From assembly GCF_001927285.1 (NCBI RefSeq), contig NZ_MSIG01000011.1, positions 101,030-165,029 of the forward strand: DNA of 64,000 nucleotides. The letters run 5' to 3'. Below are positions 18,823 to 29,229 of the stretch, piece by piece. The notes beneath the pieces were generated by a model. The model worked only from the letters and a program-made list of their open reading frames with translations. It was not told where the DNA came from and searched no databases. Numbering within the stretch: the first letter of the stretch is position 1; the number at the start of each line of letters is the position of its first letter. The position numbers and the translations under genes are program-made. The stretch is from Mongoliimonas terrestris (GTDB lineage Bacteria > Pseudomonadota > Alphaproteobacteria > Rhizobiales > Pleomorphomonadaceae).

Positions 18823-20859
18823 TCAGCCTTCGATGCGCGAGAAGTCCGCCACCTGGTGGCAGGTGTCCCGGATGGCGGCGAGGAGCGCCAGCCGGTTGGC
18901 CCGCACCAGCGGATCCTCGGCGTTGACCAGCACCGCCTCGAAGAAGGCGTCCACCGGCGGGCGAAGGCCGGCGAGCGCCGCCATGGCGGCCTCGAAGTCC
19001 TCCCGGCCGAGCGCGTCCGACACCGTCTCGGCGCCCCGCGAGACTGCCGCCCACAGCACCGCCTCGGCCGGATCGGCGAAGCGCGTCGGGTCCACCGTCG
19101 CGGCGACCGCGGTGCCCTTCTTCTCCTCGGCCTTCAGGATGTTGGCGGCCCGGCGATAGCCCGCAAGCAGGTTGCGCCCGTCCTCGGAGGCGAGCAGGTG
19201 CCCGAGCGCGTCCACCCGGCGGACGACGAGCAGCAGGTCGTCCTCGCCGCCGAGCCCGAACACCGCGTCGACGAGATCATGCCGCGCGCCCTGCTCGCGC
19301 AACTGCACCTTCATGCGATCGGCGAAGAAGGCGAGGAGATCCGGCGTCGAGCCGAACGCGGTGAGCCGCATCCGCAGCCCGTTCTCCAGCACGATGCGGA
19401 TCACGCCGAGCGCCGCACGCCGGAGCGCGAACGGGTCCTTCGAGCCGGTCGGCTTCTCGTCGATGGCCCAGAAGCCGGTCAGCATGTCGAGCTTGTCGGC
19501 GAGCGCAACCGTGATCGACACCGGCTCCGTCGGAACCCGGTCGCTCGGCCCCTGCGGCTTGTAGTGCTCCTCGATGGCCGCGGCGACGGCCGGGTCCTCG
19601 CCCTGCCGTTCCGCGTAGGTGCGGCCCATGAAGCCCTGCAGCTCCGGGAATTCGCCCACCATGCCGGTGACGAGATCGGCCTTGGCCAGCAACGCCGCGC
19701 GCGCGGCCAACTCCGGATCGGCGCCCACCAGCGGGGCGATCTCGCGGGCGAGCGCCACGATGCGCTTCACCCGCTCGCCCTGGTTGCCGAGCTTTTCGTG
19801 AAAGGTGATGCTGTCGAGCTTCGGCAGCCGGCTTTCCAGCGGCACCGCGAGGTCCTGCTCCCAGAAGAACTTGGCGTCCGACAAACGGGCGCGGATCACG
19901 CGCTCGTTGCCGGCCACGATGGTCGCCCCGCCGTCCGCCGACACCGTGTTGGCGGTGAGGAGGAAGCGGTTGGCGAGCCCGCCGGTGGCCGGATCCCTCA
20001 GCACGAAGCACTTCTGGTTGGCCCGGATCGTGGCGCGGATCACCGCGTCGGGCACCTCCAGGAAGCGCGCCTCGAACGACCCCATCAGCACCACGGGCCA
20101 TTCGACAAGCCCCGCCACCTCGTGGAGCAGCCCTTCGTCCTCGACGAGCTCCAGCCCCGCCGCGAAGGCCAGATCCTTGGCGTCGTGCAGGATGATGTCG
20201 CGCCGGCGCGCGGGATCGAGCACCACCTTGGCCTTCTCCAGCGCCGCCATATAGTCGTCGAACCGGCGCACCCGGATCGGCTCCGGTGCCAGGAAGCGAT
20301 GGCCGTAGGTGACGTTGCCGGACGAAACGCCCTCGATGTCGACGGCGATCACGGTCGGGTCCTCGGTCTCCGGTCCGAAGGTGCAGACGACGGAGTGGAG
20401 CGGCCGCACCCAGCGGAGCGCGCCGGTTCCCCACTTCATGCTCTTCGGCCAGGGGAAGCCGCGCACCACTTGCGGCACCAGATCGGCGATGATGTCCTCC
20501 GCCGCCCGGCCGGGCTTCAGCGTCTCGGCGACGTAGAACTTGCCCTTCTTCGGGTCGTCCACCACCCGCGCCTCGGCGACGGACGAGAGGCCGGCGCTCT
20601 TCAAAAAGCCCTGGATGGCGCCTTCCGGCGCGTCCACGCGCGGACCCTTCTTCTCCTCGCGCAGGTCCGGCGAGCGGCTGGTCACCCCGTGCACGGTCAG
20701 CGCCAGCCGGCGCGGCGTCGCAAAGCCCGCCGCCCCCTCGTAGGTGAGACCGGCGTCCACCAGGCCGTTGGTGACGAGACCCTTGAGGTCGTCGGCCGCC
20801 TTCGCCTGCATGCGGGCGGGGATCTCTTCGGAAAAGAGTTCGATGAGAAGATCGGGCAT
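18823..20859 (-). CDS. glyS: Glycyl-tRNA synthetase beta subunit
   Basis: This 678-aa beta subunit works with GlyQ as an alpha2beta2 enzyme that charges tRNA-Gly. The N-terminal signature MPDLLIELFSEEIPARMQ is clear, and the C-terminal anticodon-binding region carries DALGREDFEAAMAAL. The ATG at 20859 gives the canonical N-terminus; the frame is open upstream to 20922. glyS is normally directly after glyQ, but here glyQ is on the opposite strand at 33.6 kb. Confidence 0.97.
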   Translation of the reverse strand: MPDLLIELFSEEIPARMQAKAADDLKGLVTNGLVDAGLTYEGAAGFATPRRLALTVHGVTSRSPDLREEKKGPRVDAPEGAIQGFLKSAGLSSVAEARVVDDPKKGKFYVAETLKPGRAAEDIIADLVPQVVRGFPWPKSMKWGTGALRWVRPLHSVVCTFGPETEDPTVIAVDIEGVSSGNVTYGHRFLAPEPIRVRRFDDYMAALEKAKVVLDPARRRDIILHDAKDLAFAAGLELVEDEGLLHEVAGLVEWPVVLMGSFEARFLEVPDAVIRATIRANQKCFVLRDPATGGLANRFLLTANTVSADGGATIVAGNERVIRARLSDAKFFWEQDLAVPLESRLPKLDSITFHEKLGNQGERVKRIVALAREIAPLVGADPELAARAALLAKADLVTGMVGEFPELQGFMGRTYAERQGEDPAVAAAIEEHYKPQGPSDRVPTEPVSITVALADKLDMLTGFWAIDEKPTGSKDPFALRRAALGVIRIVLENGLRMRLTAFGSTPDLLAFFADRMKVQLREQGARHDLVDAVFGLGGEDDLLLVVRRVDALGHLLASEDGRNLLAGYRRAANILKAEEKKGTAVAATVDPTRFADPAEAVLWAAVSRGAETVSDALGREDFEAAMAALAGLRPPVDAFFEAVLVNAEDPLVRANRLALLAAIRDTCHQVADFSRIEG

Positions 20860-20934
20860 GGGGGACGTGCGCCTTCGCGGAAAACCGGACGAGTGACTAT
20901 CCGGTTCGGGCGCGAATGTCACGGGGGACGGCGC

Positions 20935-22242
20935 TCAGCTCCAGCCGCCATGGATGGTCTGGTAGAACACGTGCCGGCCGACCTTCAGCTGCTTGCGGAA
21001 GACCGAGGCCCAGTTCGGCCGCACATAGGTGGCGTGATAGTGCGTCGCCGTGCCCACCTCCGGCAGCCAGAGGCCGCCGTGCAGCATGTCGCGGGCGATC
21101 CGCTTGGCGACATTCCAGGCCCGGCCGGGGCGCACCACGTCCTTGATGCCGTCGCACGCGAAGGAGAACTGGCAGGCGTCGCGCCGGCCTTCGTTCTGGT
21201 AGACCACGTCGCAGATCTTGTTCGGATAGGCGGGGTTGCGCACCCGGTTCAGCACCACCTGCGCCACCGCCTCCTGGCCCTTCACCGGTTCGCCTCTCGC
21301 CTCGAAATAGATGGCCTCGGCAAGGCAGGTCTCCTCGGCGGCCGAAAAGGCCGTGCCCGGCAAGGGGAGGGCGCCCCACCAGTGGTCGCGGGCCCCGAGC
21401 GGCACCCGCGGGGCATCCGGCTTCTCCCGGGGGAGGGCGAACAGCGCGTCGAACATGTCCTGGCCCACCACCGAGAGGTCCGGCGCGTAGGCGGCCACCA
21501 CCACCTCTGCGGTGGCGCTGGCCGCCGCGTCGAGCGGGCGGACAGGATAGTGCGAGGCGACCAGCCGCGTCTGGTCCGGCCGCGACACGGGGATCGGTGC
21601 CGGCGAGAGGTCCGCCACCATCGTCGTCGTGTGCCGCGGCTCGATGAAGCGCCCGACGGCGAGCGCCGACAAGGGAGCCGACCCGGCCGAGAAGGCCACG
21701 GTCACCGGCTGGCCGGCGGGCGGCGGGGCAAGGCGGCTGTGCTCGTCCATCAGCGATCCGGCCGAGAAGCCGCGAAAGCGCGTCGGCGCCGTGAAGGTGG
21801 CCGGCAGGTCGCCCTTCCAGCTCCGGTCGATCCGATCCTCGTCGGGCACGAACAGCGTGGGGTCGAGCGCGTACCCCCGGATCGGCCCGGCGCTCTCCAC
21901 CACGATGCGTTCGCCGTTCGGTCCGGCGGTGACGACGGCGGCCGCGCCGGCGCCGACCTCCGCAAGCGAGTGCGCGGTCACTTCCGTGATGCCGCCGGGG
22001 CCGGGCGGCACGGGCAGGGTCCAGCGAATGGCCGGGTCGATCGCCTGGATCATCAGGCTGGCGGCGTCCTGCTGGGCGACGGTGCTCGCGGAGAAGACCG
22101 TGAGGCCCACGCCCCCGACGACGCTGATGGCGGTGCGCCGGGCCGCGCCGAAGGGGCGCTCCACCGGGGTGCCAGCCTTCAGGCCTGCGTTTCCATAGGC
22201 GGCCGCGCTGGTGCGGGCCTCGATCCGTTGACGACGACGCAT
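20935..22242 (-). CDS. Cell wall hydrolase, SleB-like
   Basis: This 435-aa protein has an N-terminal signal anchor (about residues 37-57, AISVVGGVGLTVFSAS), a long linker with no family match, and a C-terminal SleB/Hydrolase_2 domain: LAEAIYFEARGEPVKGQ with the probable catalytic Glu, AQVVLNRVRNPAYPNKICDVVYQ, and GTATHYHATYVRP. Such domains act as lytic transglycosylases on peptidoglycan. It lies 75 bp past the glyS start on the same strand, so it could be upstream of glyS in one transcript. The start at 22242 follows AGGACG; shorter starts are possible. Confidence 0.88.
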   Translation of the reverse strand: MRRRQRIEARTSAAAYGNAGLKAGTPVERPFGAARRTAISVVGGVGLTVFSASTVAQQDAASLMIQAIDPAIRWTLPVPPGPGGITEVTAHSLAEVGAGAAAVVTAGPNGERIVVESAGPIRGYALDPTLFVPDEDRIDRSWKGDLPATFTAPTRFRGFSAGSLMDEHSRLAPPPAGQPVTVAFSAGSAPLSALAVGRFIEPRHTTTMVADLSPAPIPVSRPDQTRLVASHYPVRPLDAAASATAEVVVAAYAPDLSVVGQDMFDALFALPREKPDAPRVPLGARDHWWGALPLPGTAFSAAEETCLAEAIYFEARGEPVKGQEAVAQVVLNRVRNPAYPNKICDVVYQNEGRRDACQFSFACDGIKDVVRPGRAWNVAKRIARDMLHGGLWLPEVGTATHYHATYVRPNWASVFRKQLKVGRHVFYQTIHGGWS

Positions 22243-22325
22243 GACGGGACCACGTCCTTCCGAACCGGCGCGGGCACCGGCGAGGCCGGTTCCGCTCTTC
22301 GTCTCCTCTTTCCCGGGTTATCGCG

Positions 22326-22350
22326 GATTAACCTAAACGGGCCGTTAATC
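22326..22350. promoter_or_regulatory. Inverted GATTAA pair in the SleB-acuI divergent promoter region
   Basis: GATTAA and TTAATC flank 13 bp, in an AT-rich island of an otherwise GC-rich 208-bp divergent region. The half sites resemble TTAA elements bound by CtrA, but the spacing is not the consensus TTAA-N7-TTAA, so only a general operator or promoter role is suggested. Confidence 0.25.
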
Positions 22351-22450
22351 GCGGCCGCTCGGTGCCAAAGTCGGAGGCGTGCGAACCGGTCGGCCGTGCT
22401 AGAGGGAAACGGAGCGAAGGGCGGGCACGCGGGACAAAGGGGAGAGGCAG

Positions 22451-23440
<990 letters not shown>

Positions 23441-23455
23441 CCGGCTCGCCCGGCG

Positions 23456-26179
23456 TCAGGCCGGCGGCCCGAACCGGCGCACCAGCCGCTGGTAGCCGAA
23501 ACCGATCAGGATCAGCACCGCGCCCGTCCCCATGAAGGACGCGGCGCGGAGCGCCCCGCCGAGCCCGGCGGTGTCCACCAGGAAAACCTTCACCACCACG
23601 GCAGCGATCAGCGCCGCCGCGACCGCCCGGATGGCGCGGGCGCGGGTGACGAGGCCGACCCCGATCGTCACCAGCCCGAACAGCAGCCAGACCGCCGAAT
23701 AGGCGTAGAGCTCGCCCTCATCCACCGTCCCGACGGCGAGATCGCCCGTGTGGAAGGCCGCCCGCACGGCGAGCGTCACCCACATGAAGAGCAGCGCCCC
23801 GGCAAGCCAGCCGGCGATCATCGCATACCAGCGCGGCTGGTCCGCCCGGCGGCGGGCGAGCGCCGCCACGGCGACGGCAAGAAGCGCCGGCAGCACGTAG
23901 CCGAGCACCAGAAGCCCGGAGAAGGCGCCGCCGTCCACCGGCTCCCCGGTCGTCAGCGGATTCTCGGCGATCAGGAGGCCGAAGCCCGCGAGCAACAGGC
24001 CGATCGCGCCCACCACCAGCGGCCCGACGGCGAACACCGGCCCCGGCCGGCGGACGCCGAGCCATTGCATGCCGAGCGACACGGCGAGCAGCGACATCGT
24101 CAGGAGGCTCTGCTCCGCAAGGCCCGACACCGGCGCCGTGATGTCGCCGCCCGTCATGGCGTGGTGGATCACCATCACCAGGGTGAGCGTGGTGAAGGTC
24201 ACCGCGAACCCTTCGATCAGCGGCACGAAGGCGTCCTGCCGCGTCCGGCCGAACCGCCACGCCGCCGCCGAAAAGGCGAGCGCCGGCACGCCGTAGCCGT
24301 AGAGCAGCCAGTTGAACACCGGCGTGGTGCCGACCGCCGTGCCGACCACTTCCGGGTCGACGGCGAACCGCCCGGCCACCAGCACGGCGACGGCCACCGC
24401 CACCGCCCGAAGCCCCGCCACCGGCCGGGCCGCCTCCACCCAGGCGATCGCCGGCACCATGAGGGCGAGCGCGACGGTCAGGAACCCCTTTTCCAGGAGC
24501 GCCGTGAAGCCGCAGGCGAGCGCCGCCACGGTGGCGACCGAATAGGTCGCCACCGCCCCGTCCACCCCGAACCCGCGGGCGTCGAGCCGGCGGGCGATCG
24601 CATCGGTCGCGGCGGCGAAATAGGCGGCGAGCGCCAGCGCCGCCGCCCCGAAGGGCAGGCTGGTGGTGAACTCGGCGATCCTCAGATAGGCGACGATTCC
24701 GGCGCCCAGCGGCACCAGCGTGCCGACCGCCGCGAGCGGCACCCGCGCCGCCGATCCGGCGACGCCGCCGAGCCCGAGCGCGCCGAAGAGCAAGCCCGCC
24801 AGCACCGCCGCGCCGATCAGCCGCCCCGCATCCACCGCCGGCAGGCCATCCGCGAGGCCGCTCTCCAGCGCCGGGCGAAGGTCCGGCACGGCGAGACCGC
24901 CGAGGCCGATCACCACGGTCAGGATGGTCCCGAGCGCCGTCAGCCGGACCGCCGGCCATTCGTAGGCCGTCACGGCGAGCACTGCCCCGAGGCCGAACAC
25001 CAGCGCAGCGCCTGTCGCCGTGTCGCCGAAGCCCGCCACGTGGGCGAGCACCGGCAGGGCGAACGCGGCCGGCATCAGCGCGCCGACCCGGTCGTGCGGC
25101 GCCGGCCGGCCCGGATCGCGCGGGTGGATGGACGCCGCGAAGGTGCCGACCGCAAGGAGCACCGAGAGGGCGATGTGGAAACCGACCACCGGGCCGTCGA
25201 AGCCCGGGTTCACGGACCCGGCCGTCATCAGGAGCGCCCAGGCGCCCTGGCCGATGACCGCCGTCACGGCAAGCCAGCGCCAGCTCCGCAGCCGCGCCAC
25301 CACGAGCGTCGCGACCGTCAGCACCAGGAGATAGAGGACGAGCGGCCCGTAGGCCGGTGCATCGGAGGACACGAGGAGGGGGCTTCCATAGCCCGCCGCC
25401 AACCCCAGGCCCGCGAGCCCCGGTCCGTGCAGGAGCGCGAGGAAGAGCGTCGCGACTGCAACGGCCCCGAGCGCCACGAAGGCCGCCGCGTCGCCCAGGA
25501 ACCCGTAGAGCGCATAGGCCGCGTAGATCGCCGCGAAGGCCGAGACGGTGCCGGCGGCGGTGAGCACGCCCGGCACGTAGGCGGCGCGGGCGTCCGTGGC
25601 TGGCTCCGCGTCCTCCCGCCGGCGCAGCCATTCCCCGGCGCCGAGCAGCAGCGCCGCGAAGGCGAGGCCGAGGAGGATGCGCGCGGCGGGTCCGATCAAC
25701 CCCGCCTCGATGGAGTAGCGCACCAGGAAGACGCCGCCGAGCGCCAGCGCCACGCCGCCGACCCACACCGCCCAGCGGGTGCCGATGGATTCCTCCAGGC
25801 TGCGACGGCGGGGCGGGGCAGGGGGCGCGCCGGCGGTGCCCGTCGCCCCGTCGGCGTCGATGACCCCCGCGGTGTCGGCCGGAGCGTCCGCCGCCGCGCT
25901 CTCCGGCGCGGCCTCCGCCTGCGGCCCCGCAACGGCCGAAACCTCAAGGGCTGGGCTGCTGGTGGTCGGAGTGGGCGCCGCGCCAACCGCAGGCGCCCCC
26001 TCGCTTGCCACCTCTCCCGCCCGGGCCGTCAGCGCCGCTTGCAGGGTGCGAATGGCGGTCTCTGCGTCGTCGAGACGCCGTCGAAGCTCGTTCGTGCGCC
26101 CGAAGGCCACCCAGCCGAGCAGGCTGCCGCCCACCAGGGCGAGGATCAGAAGCACCAGGACGACGATCAGGGAATCCAT
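23456..26179 (-). CDS. DUF2339 family polytopic membrane protein
   Basis: This 907-aa protein has an N-terminal membrane helix (MDSLIVVLVLLILALVGG), a coiled segment (residues 30-60) and a Pro/Ala-rich linker. The DUF2339 membrane domain then begins at SIGTRWAVWVGGVALALGGVFLV and continues as more than twenty hydrophobic segments to the C-terminus. The family is widespread and of unknown function; a transport or envelope role is a guess. The start at 26179 gives the N-terminal helix; the longer open frame to 26254 is not needed. It converges on acuI with 15 bp between stops. Confidence 0.9.
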   Translation of the reverse strand: MDSLIVVLVLLILALVGGSLLGWVAFGRTNELRRRLDDAETAIRTLQAALTARAGEVASEGAPAVGAAPTPTTSSPALEVSAVAGPQAEAAPESAAADAPADTAGVIDADGATGTAGAPPAPPRRRSLEESIGTRWAVWVGGVALALGGVFLVRYSIEAGLIGPAARILLGLAFAALLLGAGEWLRRREDAEPATDARAAYVPGVLTAAGTVSAFAAIYAAYALYGFLGDAAAFVALGAVAVATLFLALLHGPGLAGLGLAAGYGSPLLVSSDAPAYGPLVLYLLVLTVATLVVARLRSWRWLAVTAVIGQGAWALLMTAGSVNPGFDGPVVGFHIALSVLLAVGTFAASIHPRDPGRPAPHDRVGALMPAAFALPVLAHVAGFGDTATGAALVFGLGAVLAVTAYEWPAVRLTALGTILTVVIGLGGLAVPDLRPALESGLADGLPAVDAGRLIGAAVLAGLLFGALGLGGVAGSAARVPLAAVGTLVPLGAGIVAYLRIAEFTTSLPFGAAALALAAYFAAATDAIARRLDARGFGVDGAVATYSVATVAALACGFTALLEKGFLTVALALMVPAIAWVEAARPVAGLRAVAVAVAVLVAGRFAVDPEVVGTAVGTTPVFNWLLYGYGVPALAFSAAAWRFGRTRQDAFVPLIEGFAVTFTTLTLVMVIHHAMTGGDITAPVSGLAEQSLLTMSLLAVSLGMQWLGVRRPGPVFAVGPLVVGAIGLLLAGFGLLIAENPLTTGEPVDGGAFSGLLVLGYVLPALLAVAVAALARRRADQPRWYAMIAGWLAGALLFMWVTLAVRAAFHTGDLAVGTVDEGELYAYSAVWLLFGLVTIGVGLVTRARAIRAVAAALIAAVVVKVFLVDTAGLGGALRAASFMGTGAVLILIGFGYQRLVRRFGPPA

Positions 26180-26420
26180 CGCGTCAAAAATATGGAGCGG
26201 ATGATTGGATCGCGCGGGTGCCGCCCCCAGCCTCCGCGACCGCATCTTGGGCACGTCGGGCGAACAGTCTCAAGAGCTTTCCCGTCCGCGCGCCGGCGTT
26301 CGGACCGGCCCGCCGCCGCCCGCAAACTCCCGGCCTTGTGCTCGCCATGCCTTTGCCCTCATTCTCCGGCTCTGATTTGCGGCATTCGGCGCCCGGCGCC
26401 GGCCGAACGTGGAGCGAGCG

Positions 26421-28187
26421 ATGACGAAGACCCGACCCCATTCCGCCGCGCGGACACGCCGCGCTGCCTCGGTGGTCGCCGCGGTGCTTGCCCTCTCGTT
26501 GGCAACGGGCGCGGCCAGCGTGGACACGCTCTCGGTCCCGCCCACCGCCGAAACCCTGTCGGGCAACTACCTGGCGGCCCGCTTCGCCGGCCAGCAGCAG
26601 GATCTCGGCGCGTCCGCCCGCTTCTTCGCCGAGGCGCTCGCCAGCGATCCGGAGGACACCTTCCTCCTGGAGCGCACCTTCGTGCTGTCGCTCGCCGCCG
26701 GCGACACCGACACCGCCATGGACCTCGGCCGGCGCCTGGAGCAGCTCGATCGCGGCAACCGCATCGCCGGTCTCGCCCTCGGCGTGGAGGCGCTCCGCGA
26801 CAAGCAGTACAGCGTTGCGATCGAGACGCTGAAGCGCGCGAACGCCGGTCCGCTCGCCGGCCTCACCGTGGAGGTGCTGTCCGCCTGGGCCGAAGCGGCC
26901 GCCAACAGCCCCGACAAGGCGCTGAAGCGGCTCGACAAGCTCGACGGCGAGGAGTGGTACGCCTTCTTCAAGAACTACCACGGCGGCCTCATCGCCGACA
27001 TGACCGGCCGGACCACCGAGGCGGTGAAGCGCCTCGGCAAGGCCTACGAAATCGATCCGGGCGCCGTGCGCGTCACCGAAGCCTTCGTCCGCGCGCTCGC
27101 CCGCGCCGGCAAGCCCGAGGAGGCGAAGGCCATCCTGGCCGAGGCCGAGGGCCGCGCGCCCGGCCACCCGCTCCTTGTTGCCACCCGCGACGACATCGCC
27201 GGCAACGGCACGCCGAAGCCCCTGATCGCGACGCCGCTCGCCGGCGCGGCGGAAATCCTGGCCGGCCTCGGCGCCGCCATCGCCCGCAACGACACCGACG
27301 AGTTCGCCGCCATCTACCTGCAGTTGGCGCTTCACCTGGATCCGAGCGCCGACCTCGCCCGCATCTCGCTCGCCGAGATCTTCGAGCGCGCCAAGCAGTT
27401 CGAGCAGGCGATCGCGGTCCTCTCCGAGATCTCCCCGCGCTCGCCGCTGAAGCGCAACGCCGAGATTCAGGTCGGCTTCGACTACAACGCCCTCGACAAG
27501 GTGGACGAGGCCCGCGCGCACCTCTCCAAGCTGGTGGAGGACGACCCGAGCGACCTGGAGGCGGTGACCGCCCTAGGCAACGTGCTCCGCGTCCGCAAGA
27601 TGTTCGCCGAGGCCGCCGACGCCTACACGAGCGGCATCGACAGCCTGAAGACGCCGCTGCCGCAGCACTGGTCGCTCTACTACTACCGGGGCATCGCCTA
27701 CGAGCGCACCAACCAGTGGGACAAGGCCGAGGCCGACTTCAAGCAGGCGCTGACCCTCTCGCCGGACCAGCCGCTGGTGCTCAACTACCTGGGCTATTCC
27801 TGGGTGGACCGGGGCCTGAACTACGACGAGGCGCTCGGCATGATCGAAAAGGCCGTCGAACTGGAGCCGACCGACGGCTATATCGTGGACAGTCTCGGCT
27901 GGGTCTACTTCAAGCTCGGCCGTTACGAGGATGCCGTGGTGCAGCTGGAGCGGGCGGTCGACCTGAAGCCGGAGGATCCGGTGATCAACGACCACCTGGG
28001 CGACGCCTACTGGCACGTGGGCCGCAAGCTGGAGGCCCGCTTCCAGTGGAGCCACGCCCGCGACCGCAAGCCGGAGCCGGCGGACCTCGCCAAGATCCTG
28101 AAGAAGCTGGAGCAGGGCCTGCCGCCGCCGGACCATCCGACCGCCGCGGACGCCGGATCGGTCGCCACCCCGCCAATCAAGAACTGA
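26421..28187 (+). CDS. Tetratricopeptide repeat protein, exported
   Basis: This 588-aa protein has an N-terminal signal (ASVVAAVLALSLATGAASVD) and TPR-like repeats over most of the length, clearest from residue 400: YYYRGIAYERTNQWDKAEADFKQAL, LNYLGYSWVDRGLNYDEALGMIEKAV, DSLGWVYFKLGRYEDAV. TPR arrays form protein-binding superhelices. In related genomes this protein lies beside ispE and the polyprenyl synthase, as here, with ispE 16 bp downstream, suggesting an operon. The ATG at 26421 is preferred over the GTG at 26409. A scaffolding role in the periplasm or outer membrane is inferred. Confidence 0.9.
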   Translation: MTKTRPHSAARTRRAASVVAAVLALSLATGAASVDTLSVPPTAETLSGNYLAARFAGQQQDLGASARFFAEALASDPEDTFLLERTFVLSLAAGDTDTAMDLGRRLEQLDRGNRIAGLALGVEALRDKQYSVAIETLKRANAGPLAGLTVEVLSAWAEAAANSPDKALKRLDKLDGEEWYAFFKNYHGGLIADMTGRTTEAVKRLGKAYEIDPGAVRVTEAFVRALARAGKPEEAKAILAEAEGRAPGHPLLVATRDDIAGNGTPKPLIATPLAGAAEILAGLGAAIARNDTDEFAAIYLQLALHLDPSADLARISLAEIFERAKQFEQAIAVLSEISPRSPLKRNAEIQVGFDYNALDKVDEARAHLSKLVEDDPSDLEAVTALGNVLRVRKMFAEAADAYTSGIDSLKTPLPQHWSLYYYRGIAYERTNQWDKAEADFKQALTLSPDQPLVLNYLGYSWVDRGLNYDEALGMIEKAVELEPTDGYIVDSLGWVYFKLGRYEDAVVQLERAVDLKPEDPVINDHLGDAYWHVGRKLEARFQWSHARDRKPEPADLAKILKKLEQGLPPPDHPTAADAGSVATPPIKN

Positions 28188-28203
28188 GCCTGCGGCCGAT
28201 CCG

Positions 28204-29076
28204 ATGGCGGACAGCGAACTGGCACGCGCGAAGGTGAACCTCGCGCTGCACGTGGTCGGCCGCCGGCAGGACGGCTACCACCTGCTCGACACGCTGGTGG
28301 CCTTTCCGGCGATCGGCGACGTCGTGTCCCTTCGCCCGGACGGAGAGCCCGGCACGCTGGTGGTCACCGGTCCGAACGCCCAGGCGCTCGCCGACACCGA
28401 TCCGGACCACAACCTGGTGACCCGCGCGGCGGAGAGCCTGGCACTGGCCCTGTCGCGACCCCCCGGTGACGTGGCATTCGCGTTGGAGAAGCACCTCCCG
28501 GTCGCGGCCGGTCTCGGCGGCGGATCCGCGGACGCGGCGGCCGTCCTCCGGCTCCTCTCGGCCCTCTGGGATGTGGACCCGAACGGCCCGGCGGTGACCG
28601 CCGTCGCGGCAGGCCTCGGAGCGGACGTGCCCATGTGCCTCGCCTCCCGGCCGCTCCGGGCCGAGGGGATCGGCGAGCGGCTGACCCCTGTCGGCCGCCT
28701 CCCGCGCTTCGGCATCCTCCTCGCCAATCCGGGCGCCGCCGTCTCCACCCCGGCGGTGTTCCGCGCGTTGACCCACCGGGACAACCCGCCCCTTCCGGCC
28801 GTCATCCCGACGGACCGGGCCGGCCTCCTCGACCTCCTGGCAGGCGCCCGCAACGACCTGGAGCCGGCCGCGATCTCGGTCGCGCCGGTGATCGCCGACG
28901 TGCTCGCGCGGCTGACGGACCTGCCGGGCGCGCGCCTCGCCCGCATGTCCGGATCCGGTGCCACCTGTTTCGCCCTCTTCGACAGCCCGGAGATCGCCGC
29001 CGCTTCGGTGCCGCTGCTCGCCGAGGCCCGGCCCGGCTGGTGGGTCCGCACCGCCGCGCTCGACGGCGAGGCCTGA
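28204..29076 (+). CDS. ispE: 4-diphosphocytidyl-2-C-methyl-D-erythritol kinase
   Basis: This 290-aa GHMP kinase phosphorylates the 2-hydroxyl of CDP-ME in the MEP isoprenoid pathway. It is identified by AKVNLALHVVGRRQDGYHLL near the start, the ATP-binding LPVAAGLGGGSADAAAVL, and the late RMSGSGATCFALF. It follows the TPR gene by 16 bp, and the polyprenyl diphosphate synthase using isoprenoid products lies 0.9 kb further on the other strand. The stop is followed by a hairpin at 29090-29110. Confidence 0.96.
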   Translation: MADSELARAKVNLALHVVGRRQDGYHLLDTLVAFPAIGDVVSLRPDGEPGTLVVTGPNAQALADTDPDHNLVTRAAESLALALSRPPGDVAFALEKHLPVAAGLGGGSADAAAVLRLLSALWDVDPNGPAVTAVAAGLGADVPMCLASRPLRAEGIGERLTPVGRLPRFGILLANPGAAVSTPAVFRALTHRDNPPLPAVIPTDRAGLLDLLAGARNDLEPAAISVAPVIADVLARLTDLPGARLARMSGSGATCFALFDSPEIAAASVPLLAEARPGWWVRTAALDGEA

Positions 29077-29089
29077 CACAGAGGGCGTC

Positions 29090-29110
29090 AAGTCCCGACA
29101 GGTCGGGCTT
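29090..29110. repeat. Palindrome copy 1 (AAGTCCCGAC...GTCGGGCTT), likely ispE terminator
   Basis: AAG-T-CCCGAC-AG-GTCGGG-CTT folds into a stem of nine pairs with one bulge, 13 bp after the ispE stop, followed by TCG. A nearly identical palindrome lies at 54755-54776, so this may be a dispersed genomic repeat that also serves as a terminator. Confidence 0.5.
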
Positions 29111-29229
29111 TCGCGATCCAAGGATGCGGCGGGTGCGGCGATCCCCTCGACCTGATCCCGCCTTCGCATCAGCGACATGCTCCACCGCTAGGCTCGCGGC
29201 AACGCCTCATCCACCGATCGCGAGTCGCC

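Noticed and set aside
22326..22350. TTAA pair as a CtrA site upstream of acuI/sleB
   Set aside because: Arms are inverted with 13-bp spacing instead of TTAA-N7-TTAA; kept only as a weak regulatory feature.
23750..28237. Plus-strand open frame of 1495 codons across DUF2339 and the TPR gene
   Set aside because: Shadow of the DUF2339 and TPR genes; no conserved motif, low-complexity composition.
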